Below are positions 54,391 through 62,986 of a DNA stretch of 64,000 bases, piece after piece. The DNA comes from Gorillibacterium timonense (GTDB lineage Bacteria > Bacillota > Bacilli > Paenibacillales > NBRC-103111). The stretch lies in contig NZ_LN881724.1 of NCBI RefSeq assembly GCF_001457415.1, positions 2,108,001 through 2,172,000 on the forward strand, given 5' to 3'. A program made the translations under genes and the position numbers. Within the stretch, counting starts at the first letter, position 1. Each line of letters begins with the position of its first letter. The notes under the pieces are model-generated. The model was not told where the DNA came from and did no database searches. It worked only from the letters and a program-made list of their open reading frames with translations.

Positions 54391-55251
54391 CTAGTCCCGA
54401 TTCCGGGAGGGATCCGGAAGATTCAAAAGCTCGGGGACGGTGACCAGCCGGTAGCTTCTTGCTTTCAATTCCCGGATGATCTGCGGCAAGGCTTGAATGG
54501 TTCCTTGCAGCCGCTCCCCTCTGCCCCCTCCGGCATGCTGCAGGACGATCACGCCCGGTCCTACGCTTTTCATCACGTTGGCGTACACTTGTCCGGCCTT
54601 GAGGTTGCGCCAATCGAGCGAATCGGAGCTCCAGTTGATCGCATAAAAACCATGCTGACCCAACCAAATGAGCTGACTTTCCTTTATTTCACCATAAGGT
54701 GGCCGGACGAGGTTCGGGGTATAACCGGCAAGCTTCGTCAGAATGGCGTTTGTTCTCAGCACCTGGTCGCGAAATCGCGAATCGGATAACCGGGAGAAAT
54801 CAGGATGATCGTAGGAATGTCCGCCGACGGCATGCCCTTCCCGGATCATGCGCCTGACTAGCTCCGGGTGCCTCTCCGCCCGGTACCCGACAATAAAAAA
54901 GGTTGCCTTCACATCCTGAGCTTTCAGGATATCGAGAATCTGTGGCGTAAATCGGGGATCAGGCGCATCGTCAAAGGTCAACGCGATCTGACGCTTCCCG
55001 GGATTCCCCCGCAGATAAAAGAGCCTCGGATACTTCGCCCGAAGCTCCGCCAAGGACAGCTCTTCAGATCGGACTCGCTGAACGGGGCGATGCGGTTTCT
55101 GAGGAACCTCAATTCCGCTCTGCTCACTCGCTTCAACAAGCATGCCTGGATCAACAGCAACCGGTTCGGCGCGGTTCCGGCTTGGCAATGGAGTGCCAAA
55201 CCCTGATAAGGTAAGCAATACGGCGAGTATCGCCGGTTTCATTGAGATCAT
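54391..55251 (-). CDS. Secreted polysaccharide deacetylase (NodB domain)
   Basis: The 286-aa protein has a short signal peptide (MKPAILAVLLTLSGFG) and a NodB domain. The metal motifs are ALTFDDAPDPRFT, GHSYDHPDFS and RPPYGEI; a later VLQHAGG completes the site. It would deacetylate peptidoglycan or another surface glycan. I use the ATG at 55251 behind GGAGGGG. The first GHSYDHP has the usual H-x3-H spacing. Confidence 0.92.
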   Translation of the reverse strand: MISMKPAILAVLLTLSGFGTPLPSRNRAEPVAVDPGMLVEASEQSGIEVPQKPHRPVQRVRSEELSLAELRAKYPRLFYLRGNPGKRQIALTFDDAPDPRFTPQILDILKAQDVKATFFIVGYRAERHPELVRRMIREGHAVGGHSYDHPDFSRLSDSRFRDQVLRTNAILTKLAGYTPNLVRPPYGEIKESQLIWLGQHGFYAINWSSDSLDWRNLKAGQVYANVMKSVGPGVIVLQHAGGGRGERLQGTIQALPQIIRELKARSYRLVTVPELLNLPDPSRNRD

Positions 55252-55408
55252 AAGAACCCCTCCGCAAGCAAAGTATGGTCGGGACGGTATTTCATTAGCC
55301 TGCCCCATCTACTTGTGGAGATGCGAAGCCTGGATGAAAATTCAATCATGACAGAATGATGAAATCGCTTACTTTAGTCAAACTTTCCCTTTTCTTTTTC
55401 AGATCTAG

Positions 55409-55417
55409 TGATATAAT
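55409..55417 (+). promoter_or_regulatory. Extended -10 promoter
   Basis: TGATATAAT contains a TG-N-TATAAT extended -10 about 35 bases before the 89-aa gene. The -35 region (CTTTTC) is poor. Confidence 0.5.
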
Positions 55418-55452
55418 TAATTTGTAAGCCTGATAAATGGAGGTTATCTACT

Positions 55453-55722
55453 ATGAGTATCCAATTGGTTCTGGACGAAAGGAAAATGCAGCTCGGCTCG
55501 CAAATGTTTCATCTCGTCTCCTCCAAGGTTCTCATGCTTCTTGATGCCGGACAGATGGATGCCCGCACTTTCGCCAATCTGCTGAAAGAAGAAGGCATTG
55601 TGGATCTCGGGGTACTGAGAGAAGGGTTCCTGAAGGAATGCGCCAAGCATCGCTTCAGCTTGAATGAAGCCGAATATCTCTTTTCCAGCACAAGACGTCT
55701 CGTCGAGAGCAAAATGATCTAA
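55453..55722 (+). CDS. Conserved hypothetical small helical protein
   Basis: The 89-aa product is predicted all-helical (VLDERKMQLGSQMFHLVSSK, LKEEGIVDLGVLREGF) with no membrane segment. It follows GGAGG by 9 bases and ends before a strong terminator, so it is a single-gene unit. I do not recognise a named family. Confidence 0.7.
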   Translation: MSIQLVLDERKMQLGSQMFHLVSSKVLMLLDAGQMDARTFANLLKEEGIVDLGVLREGFLKECAKHRFSLNEAEYLFSSTRRLVESKMI

Positions 55723-55761
55723 TCCGCTACCCTTACAAACAGATGGATTCGGACAATAGAT

Positions 55762-55796
55762 AAAGCCCGGGAACGCCTCAATCGTTTCCCGGGCTT
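55762..55796. terminator. Bidirectional intrinsic terminator
   Basis: AAAGCCCGGGAACG and CGTTTCCCGGGCTTT pair with a small loop, and a TTTT tail follows. It serves the converging 89-aa and PfpI genes. Confidence 0.9.
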
Positions 55797-55811
55797 TTTG
55801 TATACAGGCTG

Positions 55812-56336
55812 TTACCGGCTGACTGTTGCTGCCAGCTTGCTCTTGATCTCGCGAACAAACGCCGGTTCATCCGCAGGAGTGCGGGAAGTGACGAAGTTGG
55901 TATCCACCACGACTTCCTGATCCACAAACTTGGCTCCTGCATTCACCATATCATCCTTCAATGGCGGGTAGCTGGTGATGGTGCGCCCCTTAAGCAGGTT
56001 AGCACTAATCAGGATCTGCGGTCCGTGGCAGATGGCTGCGACCAGCTTGCCTGTCCGGTTCATCTCCTTCACAAAGCGGAGAATCGCTTCGTTTGAACGA
56101 AGACCTTCTGGAGAGGATCCTCCCGGAATCACGACGGCGTCAAAATCAGACGCATTTACATTCTCAATAGCGGCTTCCGTTGTATAGCGCGCCTTTTGGT
56201 TTTTGCCTTGTACCTCTTCGCCCTGCTTCAAGCCAATAATCAGGGTCTCATGGCCGTCTTTCTTCAATTCATCGTATGGCACCTGCATTTCCGAATCCTC
56301 GAACTCACTTGCCAGCAAAAATGCGATTTTACTCAT
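55812..56336 (-). CDS. DJ-1/PfpI family protein
   Basis: The 174-aa protein has the PfpI fold: KIAFLLASEFEDSEMQVPYD, DAVVIPGGSSPEGLRSN and the nucleophile elbow AAICHGPQILI. Start at ATG 56336 behind GAGGAG. Family members act as deglycase or stress-type hydrolases; the exact reaction is debated. Confidence 0.92.
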   Translation of the reverse strand: MSKIAFLLASEFEDSEMQVPYDELKKDGHETLIIGLKQGEEVQGKNQKARYTTEAAIENVNASDFDAVVIPGGSSPEGLRSNEAILRFVKEMNRTGKLVAAICHGPQILISANLLKGRTITSYPPLKDDMVNAGAKFVDQEVVVDTNFVTSRTPADEPAFVREIKSKLAATVSR

Positions 56337-56470
56337 GAGGTCACTCCTCTTCGATTTGGGATTGGACAAACGTACCTTCTTTAGTTACCCCAATAATCGA
56401 AGAGTTCAAACAATCGCGCAGCTTCCCTTGACCTGAAATCAGTTTCCTTCTCGCCTTGCGCTTGGATTCC

Positions 56471-56809
56471 TCAATCCAAGACAGCGCTCATATGAGCTTT
56501 CGTTATGGACCAATGAGAGGTGTTCCAATACGGCTGCTGCTTTTTCAAGCAGATAATCTGAGGAGACTCGTGCTTGATCCCCGTGTCCTCAGCGATTTGA
56601 TTGGATACGGGACGAGATTCAATGACTTTGACCAAATAGTAATCGGCATTCGCATCGGGCTTGTCCGCTAAATAACTGTCATATTCCCGCAGAGCATTCG
56701 CGCTGACCGGGCAAGTCGTGCTGTGCTTGAGCACAACAACGGTCTTTTCTTTCGAGCTTTCTTTTATCGCGTCCCATTCTTCCTTCGTCGTCAGTTCTGT
56801 CCAATTCAA
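56471..56809 (-). CDS. ytxJ: Bacillithiol-system redox protein YtxJ
   Basis: The 112-aa protein has a thioredoxin-like fold with a single-Cys TCPVSANAL motif in place of CxxC, and SPQIICLKKQQPYWNTSHWS. This is the YtxJ (DUF2847) pattern, linked with removal of bacillithiol from proteins. It precedes a phosphoesterase gene in transcription order reversed (the latter is upstream by 15 bases). Confidence 0.92.
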   Translation of the reverse strand: MNWTELTTKEEWDAIKESSKEKTVVVLKHSTTCPVSANALREYDSYLADKPDANADYYLVKVIESRPVSNQIAEDTGIKHESPQIICLKKQQPYWNTSHWSITKAHMSAVLD

Positions 56810-56824
56810 GATGGCTCCCCCTCG

Positions 56825-57337
56825 TCAGGTTTTGTCTGAATAATAGCTATGCTTCACAGTAAACCCACTGCTTCCGATCTCAAGGATTCCATACGAATAG
56901 CGAGGCTCTCGTCGCTTGTCCATTGCAGATCCCGGATTGAAGAGGAGCACGCCGTTCAATTCGCCTTTCCAGGGTGTATGGGAATGTCCGAAGACAATCA
57001 GATCGACATCCTCCTTGGAAAAGGACCTCCTCGCCGTCTCTTCGGTCGGTCGGGCAAACCCATCTCCATGCACGAGACCGATTCGAGTGCCGTCAACGGT
57101 CAACAGCTTCCGCCGGCCAAAACGGGAATAAATCTCCGCGTCGTCATTGTTGCCGGTTACCCCATCCACCGGAGCGATGGATGCAAATAAATCCACGACG
57201 TAAGGAGCCGTCCAATCTCCGGCATGCAGGATCAAATCAACCCCGGCGATTCCTTCGAAAAGCGCCTTGGGTAAATCCTTCCCCCGGTGAGGCATATGGG
57301 TATCCGATACAAGGGCAATTCGCGTTCGAACGCTCAT
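56825..57337 (-). CDS. Metallophosphoesterase, YfcE/MJ0936 family
   Basis: The 170-aa phosphodiesterase has the metal motifs LVSDTHMPHRG, HAGDWTAP, GNNDDAE, GLVHGDGF and VFGHSHTP. The start at 57337 follows GGAGAG at a 5-base spacing. It would hydrolyse phosphodiester model substrates with two metals; the natural substrate is unknown. It lies 15 bases before ytxJ, probably one transcript. Confidence 0.92.
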   Translation of the reverse strand: MSVRTRIALVSDTHMPHRGKDLPKALFEGIAGVDLILHAGDWTAPYVVDLFASIAPVDGVTGNNDDAEIYSRFGRRKLLTVDGTRIGLVHGDGFARPTEETARRSFSKEDVDLIVFGHSHTPWKGELNGVLLFNPGSAMDKRREPRYSYGILEIGSSGFTVKHSYYSDKT

Positions 57338-57481
57338 CTTCACTCTCCTCTCTCGTCCATGGATGAGGTGCTGACCGATTACGATTCATTATACCGGGAA
57401 CCTCAACTCGAAACAAACGCGGCAAGGCGCACCGATCCCGGTAAGAGGGTCGATGCGCCTTGCGGGGTGCATAACGTTACA

Positions 57482-57688
57482 TTAGCAGATCGGGATGCGC
57501 AGGATGATCACGAGCAGGATGAACAGAACAAGCACGTAATCCATGCCGCTCCGCGCAGGAGCGACAGCGGTACAAGGATTGTAGGCGGCAGCAGCTACCG
57601 GCATGATCGGCATATTGCTGGCATACGGAGATACCATCGGCGCATTTTCATACGGGGATACCATCGGCATGTTGGCATACGGATTCAT
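57482..57688 (-). CDS. Small YjcZ-like sporulation/coat-type protein
   Basis: The 68-aa product starts with imperfect repeats (PYANMPMVSPY, PYENAPMVSPY) and ends with a hydrophobic segment GMDYVLVLFILLVIILRIPI. The tail resembles YjcZ-type small sporulation proteins. A GAGGAGAGGG site precedes the ATG. A stem (GCAAGGCGCA/TGCGCCTTGC, about 57419-57461) follows as a likely terminator. The family call is tentative. Confidence 0.6.
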   Translation of the reverse strand: MNPYANMPMVSPYENAPMVSPYASNMPIMPVAAAAYNPCTAVAPARSGMDYVLVLFILLVIILRIPIC

Positions 57689-57792
57689 CGGTTACCCTCT
57701 CCTCTTCTGAATGGACTGTGCGAATACACCATATCCTATGTCAGGAGCGGAAGGGCGTCTGTGCTTCCACCTATGAAACCGGCCCAATCTTA

Positions 57793-58635
57793 TCATTTCC
57801 CGTTCATTCCGTGAATCGTTCCCTCAAACCAATCCCAACCGGCCGCCACATCCTCCGGTTTATGGGCATCCGAACCGAACACGCACGGAATGCCCGAAGC
57901 CATGCACTTCTCGATCAGCCAAACGGGTACATAAACTTCTCCGCAGGTCGGAACACGCAAACCGGCCGTATTGATGTCGAGACCGAGCCCTGTACGTTGA
58001 AGAAGAGGAACGACCCGAGACAGACGCTCCTTCACTTGTTCATTGTCCATCTCCGGCAAGGCGTTCTGGAATTTTCGTATGAGATTGATGTGGCCGAGCC
58101 GTTTTTGACCTGGCAGAGAAGCGGCCCATTCCAACGCTTGCTCCACCTGATCGTAGTAAGCATCGACAACGGCCTCTATCGAACCGTAATAGCTGAGAAG
58201 ATTCTCGCGAAAATCGGCCGGTGTGAAATCGATGCAGCGCATGCCGCCTCGACCCCGCAAGTAATGAACGGAGACGAGCAAGTCTTCTAGACGGCCCTCC
58301 GTTTGCTCCAGGATTCCTTCCGAATACCCGGTCCGACCTTCGAGATAGTCCAGCTCCAGTCCCACAAGGATCTCCAATCGATCTGCGAAACGCTGCTTCA
58401 CCCCGGTCGCTGCATCAAGATAAGCGGGCAATTCGTGCTCTTCCATCGCTAATTCCCGCATGAGGGGTTCATCCGGGATCCATCCAACCGGAAGCGGCGG
58501 ATGTTCGCTGAGGGTGTACCGCTTGAAGCCGTGCTTCATCGCCGTTTCGATATAATCCTCCATAGGAGCGGAGCTTCCGTGCCGGCAAAAATCAGTGTGA
58601 GTGTGTCCGTTCCACTTGAGTTCCGTATTCATCAT
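57793..58635 (-). CDS. hisJ: Histidinol-phosphatase, PHP family
   Basis: The 280-aa PHP enzyme has GHTHTDFCRHG at the N terminus, YTLSEHPPLPVGW, GLELDYLEG, SVHYLRGRGG, GHINLIRKF, LDINTAGLRV and FGSDAHKPEDVA, matching HisJ. It dephosphorylates histidinol phosphate in histidine synthesis with a metal centre. The ATG at 58635 overlaps the end of the AIM24-like gene by a few bases; 58632 is an equal alternative. Confidence 0.9.
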   Translation of the reverse strand: MMNTELKWNGHTHTDFCRHGSSAPMEDYIETAMKHGFKRYTLSEHPPLPVGWIPDEPLMRELAMEEHELPAYLDAATGVKQRFADRLEILVGLELDYLEGRTGYSEGILEQTEGRLEDLLVSVHYLRGRGGMRCIDFTPADFRENLLSYYGSIEAVVDAYYDQVEQALEWAASLPGQKRLGHINLIRKFQNALPEMDNEQVKERLSRVVPLLQRTGLGLDINTAGLRVPTCGEVYVPVWLIEKCMASGIPCVFGSDAHKPEDVAAGWDWFEGTIHGMNGK

Positions 58636-58637
58636 GA

Positions 58638-59426
58638 TCAATCACCGTCCAGCAGATTGCCGAGCCCGCCCAGGATGCTGCCTTCTTCCTTGCGTCCGCC
58701 GACCCGAGATGCCGATATGATGCGATCCGCCATCCGGCTGAAGGGCAGCGATTGCACCCACACCTTGCCCGGACCGGTCAAGGTTGCGAAAAACAAGCCT
58801 TCGCCACCGAACACAGCGGTTTTGATTCCTTTGACAAACTCGATATTATAATTGATGGATGGCGTCATTGCCACAAGACAGCCAGTATCAAGCCGGAGGG
58901 TTTCTCCGGGGGCTAGGGTCTTCTCCATGACATACCCTCCGGAATGGACAAACGCGAGCCCATCTCCTTCCAGCTTCTGCATGATAAATCCTTCGCCGCC
59001 AAAGAAGCCGGTCCCTAGCTTGCGCTGAAACTCGATTCCAACGGAAACCCCCTTTGCCGCGCAGAGGAAGGCGTCCTTCTGGCAAATCATCTTACCCCCG
59101 AGGTAGCGGAGATCAAGCGGAATGATCCGGCCGGGATACGGAGCGGCAAACGTCACGCTTTGCCTGTTATAACCTTGATTGGTGAAGATCGTCATGAATA
59201 GGCTTTCGCCTGTGAGGAGTCGCTTGCCCGCACCCATCAGCTTACCCATGAAGCCCTGCTGAACGGAAGAGGAGCCGTCTCCAAAGATGGTCTGCATGTG
59301 AATGTCAGTGTCCATCATCATGAAGCTTCCCGCTTCGGCTACCACGCTTTCCGAGGGATCAAGAACGATCTCCACGCATTGCATTTCTTCCCCCATAATT
59401 TGATAATCGATTTCATGGGAATTCAT
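58638..59426 (-). CDS. AIM24/TIGR00266 family protein
   Basis: The 262-aa protein belongs to the AIM24 (DUF124) family: [38 protein letters not shown] and [20 protein letters not shown]. It folds as a beta-rich trimer, and its function is unknown. It starts directly after the kapB stop (TGA-ATG) and runs into hisJ. Confidence 0.92.
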   Translation of the reverse strand: MNSHEIDYQIMGEEMQCVEIVLDPSESVVAEAGSFMMMDTDIHMQTIFGDGSSSVQQGFMGKLMGAGKRLLTGESLFMTIFTNQGYNRQSVTFAAPYPGRIIPLDLRYLGGKMICQKDAFLCAAKGVSVGIEFQRKLGTGFFGGEGFIMQKLEGDGLAFVHSGGYVMEKTLAPGETLRLDTGCLVAMTPSINYNIEFVKGIKTAVFGGEGLFFATLTGPGKVWVQSLPFSRMADRIISASRVGGRKEEGSILGGLGNLLDGD

Positions 59427-59828
59427 TCATTTATCATCTCCCGAATCTTCTCGTGAAAAGTAATCTTGCTGCAGGATCCGAAGCTCATCCAATGCCCGGC
59501 TGGCATAATGAAGCTGCTCCCGAAGCTCTCCGATTTCCAGCTCCAACGCCGCTTTCAGCGACTGCTTGTAATCGGGAATCACTCCCGAATACAAGAGCAG
59601 GGTCGGCAGGGGCATGAGCGCGATCTCTTGATAAGCCAAAGCCCTGCGCTGATGAAACAGGTTCACATCCGCTCTCCTGGGATGATGCAAATCCCCTTGG
59701 GCCGGATGCTTCAGAACCGCGAGCACGCGAACCGCCGCTTTGCGTTCGGTTAGTTCGACAACTTCACCGATGTATTCTCCGCTTTTGAACGATGCTTTAA
59801 CGAGATCTCCAACTGTGATAACAGGCAT
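59427..59828 (-). CDS. kapB: Kinase-associated lipoprotein B (KapB)-like
   Basis: The 133-aa protein matches KapB: GDLVKASFKSGEYIGEVVEL, RVLAVLKHPAQGDLHHPRRA, and RRALAYQEIALMPL, ending LRILQQDYFSRE. KapB is needed for KinB signalling into the sporulation phosphorelay in Bacillus. No KinB gene is in the window. Despite the name no lipobox is present here. Confidence 0.88.
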   Translation of the reverse strand: MPVITVGDLVKASFKSGEYIGEVVELTERKAAVRVLAVLKHPAQGDLHHPRRADVNLFHQRRALAYQEIALMPLPTLLLYSGVIPDYKQSLKAALELEIGELREQLHYASRALDELRILQQDYFSREDSGDDK

Positions 59829-59891
59829 ATCCGAATCCTTCCTCCTTATGGGCGATAGGTCGGATGGCCACTCTCCAGTCCATTTCTCTCT

Positions 59892-60560
59892 CTAGCTTCC
59901 GAATCGGGCCGTATAAGCGGCCCAACCTTCCCGTACTTCCTCTAGCGGCAATCCGCCTTGCTCGAGTTCTTCCGGACTTCGTTCAAGCAAGCTCTCGTAA
60001 AAACGGTTACCGGCTGCCGCCGCAGAATCAGACTCGACGAACGGACCTTCGCCGTCCGCAAGCTCGAACAAGCAGTCCTCCGCTTTGGCAAACTCTCCGG
60101 CTTTTAAGTAATGGGCGATCAACCGCTCCTGTACGGATGCAGGCAGATCATATGCCCTCAAGGTGGCGTGTATTTCTCTTACGGTTTCCTTACAGAAGTC
60201 CGATGGAGTGTCTTCCAACTCCGATACCCCAAGAGACAGCAGCAGTCCCTTCAGGTATCTTCGGACACTTTCCTCGTTCTCTCCTAAACTCTCGTGTAGG
60301 GAGCCTTCTTCCCTTAAAACTCTTGAGAGGGTTAGCACCTTCTCCGCTTCAAGAAATCCGTTAGCCGAAAACATAGCGAGGATATCCTTCTCCGAGAGGG
60401 CATTCAGGAGCTTCGAATTCATCCGGAAAAAGCGGCCCAGCAAATCATCCACGGCAGAAAAAGCCTGCTCCTGCTTGTGCTGTTTTTTGAGTCCGGATAC
60501 GGTAGCGATCATCTCAGTCAATTCCTGCATCATCCGAACGATGTAATCCCGTTGAAACAT
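59892..60560 (-). CDS. DUF6483 family protein
   Basis: The 222-aa helical protein begins MFQRDYIVRMMQELTEMIAT, with a DDLLGRFFRMNSKLLNALS block typical of the DUF6483 group of Firmicutes. The start at 60560 follows GAGGAGG; the frame extends to 60608. The C-terminal half looks like helical repeats (VQERLIAHYLKAGEFAKAED). Function unknown. Confidence 0.8.
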   Translation of the reverse strand: MFQRDYIVRMMQELTEMIATVSGLKKQHKQEQAFSAVDDLLGRFFRMNSKLLNALSEKDILAMFSANGFLEAEKVLTLSRVLREEGSLHESLGENEESVRRYLKGLLLSLGVSELEDTPSDFCKETVREIHATLRAYDLPASVQERLIAHYLKAGEFAKAEDCLFELADGEGPFVESDSAAAAGNRFYESLLERSPEELEQGGLPLEEVREGWAAYTARFGS

Positions 60561-60641
60561 GATATCCTCCTCTCCGTCAACATTCCGGCTAAGCCGGCAA
60601 AGGGTCATCGTACCATTTACGAAGCAACCAAAGGATCGGTT

Positions 60642-61160
60642 TCATCCACCGTCCGACAGCCGTGCCAGCGTTTCGGTGATGTGGGTTAAAAAGCGCGGAA
60701 TGTCCCCAATCACACTTTCGTCAAAGCTGCGCTGGAAATCGAGATCGATCCGATTGCGAAGAAGGGTTGATTCCTGGCCGTATTCATACGAGAGCGTCTG
60801 GGTGAATTTCGGCTCGGTTCCCCATAGCTTCTTCATCAAGGAATCAATTCGTTTGCATTCCAATTCCGAATTCGCAACGGTGCAAGAGAAGCTGACCTGA
60901 AGACGGCACCCTGGGGTCCGGTCTCGAAGCTCAAGGATCTCGGCAGCCAAATCCTCCGAATCCGCAGACAGTGTGAGCTCGGCCTCCGGTTTCTCGTCGG
61001 CATGCGACCGTGTGAATCGAATCCGATAACTGCGAGACATGGATGCCAAATCGACTGTGTCCTTGCGGCCGCTGATCAGAACCTTTCCATCGGAGTCAAG
61101 GTCATAAGCGGCGCCTTCCAGCACAACTTTAACGTTTTCATAAATGGTGGGATCGAACAT
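60642..61160 (-). CDS. Conserved hypothetical protein
   Basis: The 172-aa product starts MFDPTIYENVKVVLEGAAYD behind AGGAAGGG. It is soluble, with a mixed alpha/beta pattern (SYRIRFTRSHADEKPEAELT, LQVSFSCTVANSELECKRID). I do not recognise a named family. It lies about 80 bases before the DUF6483 gene on the same strand. Confidence 0.75.
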   Translation of the reverse strand: MFDPTIYENVKVVLEGAAYDLDSDGKVLISGRKDTVDLASMSRSYRIRFTRSHADEKPEAELTLSADSEDLAAEILELRDRTPGCRLQVSFSCTVANSELECKRIDSLMKKLWGTEPKFTQTLSYEYGQESTLLRNRIDLDFQRSFDESVIGDIPRFLTHITETLARLSDGG

Positions 61161-61259
61161 AGGCACCCTTCCTAGTTTCACTATAAAAATCCTTCATCTT
61201 GCTTGTACTGGGCTGTTGCCTTACAATAACACTATATCACAGATAAAGCAGGTGGTAGT

Positions 61260-61481
61260 ATGACAAACACCCCGCAAGATCAGCAATTGAACGAGGGAGC
61301 GTCGCAGGCCGAAACGAAGAAAGTCAGCCTCGCTGACGCAATCCGCAAACAGCTGGAACAGAAGAAGAAAAACCAGCAGGCGGATAAAGGCAATAACAAT
61401 CAGCGTGCTGGGAATTTGACGGCCAAGAGTCAAATGACCAAGAAGGTCAACAATCAGCGCCGACGTACGGGTGGGAGCTAA
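61260..61481 (+). CDS. Small basic, low-complexity protein
   Basis: The 73-aa product is rich in Gln, Asn and Lys (IRKQLEQKKKNQQADKGNNN) and ends RRRTGGS, so it is likely disordered and may bind nucleic acid. It has AGGTGG before its ATG, and a terminator follows. No family is recognised. Confidence 0.7.
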   Translation: MTNTPQDQQLNEGASQAETKKVSLADAIRKQLEQKKKNQQADKGNNNQRAGNLTAKSQMTKKVNNQRRRTGGS

Positions 61482-61510
61482 TTGAAGCATGAAGTCGCAT
61501 AGGTGAGCCG

Positions 61511-61547
61511 AAGAACCACCGTCTCCAGAAGGAGCGGCGGTTCTTTT
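61511..61547 (+). terminator. Intrinsic terminator
   Basis: AAGAACCACCGTCTCC pairs with GGAGCGGCGGTTCTT with two mismatches around AGAA, followed by TTTT. Confidence 0.8.
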
Positions 61548-61611
61548 GCGTTTTTCAGCCTTAAGCATGTTCTTATAAGCCGATAACCCAGCTTCTCGCT
61601 ATCCGCACCCT

Positions 61612-62244
61612 CTAGAGCAAAAACATCAGGGTAATGACCAGATAAGAGAGCTTCCCATTACGACGCAATGCCAGATAGACAAGCCCGTAAAGAATGGAGA
61701 GAACGAACGTGAACAATCCGGTTGTAGCACCCTGAGTCAGAATGTGAATCAATCCCCAAGTGAGGGCCAGCAGCAATCCGCCATAGGGGATATTCTTGCG
61801 TGTCTTGAACCACACTTCAAACGCTTTCTGGCCAAATGCGATGATCATGGTGATGAGCATTCCCTCAAATAGGTAATAGACATACTGCCCGATGAATTTG
61901 ACCGCTCCGAGAGAGACGAACTCCTCGTAAGGCTTAAATCCTTCCCAAACCCAGGACGTATAGAGAATGGCAATAACGGCAAGGATTCCCGCAATCAACC
62001 CGTTCTTGGCTGTGACCGGAGCTCCATCAGACGGAAGCCGCTTTGCCAGCATTAACGTCATCCCACCCCAAAGGAGGCAGGTTAGTCCCCAGTGAAGGAG
62101 GTGTTGAGAGACCGACCATTTCCCAGAGGATCCATACACTTGATTTTCAACCATCATAAGCAGGATTTCCAGACCCAGCCCCCCGAAAGCGTAAAGAGCA
62201 TAGGAGAAGTAATCATAACCTGTCGGTTCTTTCTTTGTGTTCAT
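61612..62244 (-). CDS. Polytopic membrane protein, unknown function
   Basis: The 210-aa protein has about six to seven hydrophobic segments (YALYAFGGLGLEILLMMVEN, LIAGILAVIAILYTSWVWEG). LLALTWGLIHILTQGATTGL recalls the C-terminal part of CPBP-type proteases, but the EExxxR motif is not evident. I place the start at ATG 62244 behind AAGGGG; the frame extends to 62325. Confidence 0.7.
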   Translation of the reverse strand: MNTKKEPTGYDYFSYALYAFGGLGLEILLMMVENQVYGSSGKWSVSQHLLHWGLTCLLWGGMTLMLAKRLPSDGAPVTAKNGLIAGILAVIAILYTSWVWEGFKPYEEFVSLGAVKFIGQYVYYLFEGMLITMIIAFGQKAFEVWFKTRKNIPYGGLLLALTWGLIHILTQGATTGLFTFVLSILYGLVYLALRRNGKLSYLVITLMFLL

Positions 62245-62329
62245 CTTGGTATCCCCTTTTCCACGGTCATTTGAAATAAACCTCATTATGTAATCGGTTT
62301 CAATTATGTATAGACGGAATCGCACTCTA

Positions 62330-62845
62330 TTAATTAGGTTTTTCTAGCTTATAAAGTCTCAGGATATTCTTCGTGCCCTCTTCTTCATATTCTCGTATAA
62401 ACTGCATAGGTGAACGATCTAGAATTTTTACAGAATAAATGTTTTCCTTGTCGACAATAGAAATTATATTATTCATAGCTAAATCAGTAAGACAAAAATG
62501 AAGCAATCCATTCAAAATTTCCGAACCATACCCCTTCCCCCAATATTTTTCGGAAAACCTGTATCCAACTTCAAATGCTCCGTTTTCACTTTTTACTACT
62601 GCACATGCTCCCATTATGCGGCGATTTTCATCATTTCTCTCAGAAATAGCCATAATTAGTGGATCCGTATAATCATCGTTGTAACTCTCGATAATTCTCT
62701 GTAATTCATTTGCATTTTCCGTCCTTGTTTTACCTCTTCCAATTATATACTTCATAACATTCTCATTGCTCTGCATTTCGTGGAAATCCTCAAAATCATC
62801 GATTTCAAATTTTCTCGTAGAAAGTCGCTCAGTCTCAAAGAACAT
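62330..62845 (-). CDS. GNAT family N-acetyltransferase (RimJ/RimL-like)
   Basis: The 171-aa protein has the Acetyltransf_3 pattern: FFETERLSTRKFEIDDFEDF, GACAVVKSENGAFEVGYRFS, WGKGYGSEILNGLLHFC (acetyl-CoA loop) and IISIVDKENIYSVKILDRSP. It is more AT-rich than its neighbours. The acceptor is unknown. Confidence 0.88.
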   Translation of the reverse strand: MFFETERLSTRKFEIDDFEDFHEMQSNENVMKYIIGRGKTRTENANELQRIIESYNDDYTDPLIMAISERNDENRRIMGACAVVKSENGAFEVGYRFSEKYWGKGYGSEILNGLLHFCLTDLAMNNIISIVDKENIYSVKILDRSPMQFIREYEEEGTKNILRLYKLEKPN

Positions 62846-62896
62846 ATTCTCCCCACCTCCTCCCTTAAGTTTTTCCTACAGAGCCTATGTAAAAAA

Positions 62897-62929
62897 GGCT
62901 CCTCTCTTCGTTTAAAAAGAGAGGAGCCT
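62897..62929. terminator. Intrinsic terminator
   Basis: AGGCTCCTCTCTT and AAGAGAGGAGCCT form a 13-bp perfect stem; AAAAAA lies on the left, giving a T run on the minus strand. It ends the ABC-F transcript. Confidence 0.85.
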
Positions 62930-62986
62930 GATCAGGTACAGTCCATCCCCCAGATGCTAAGCCTTCGTCCAGCCGAGTCCTCGTCC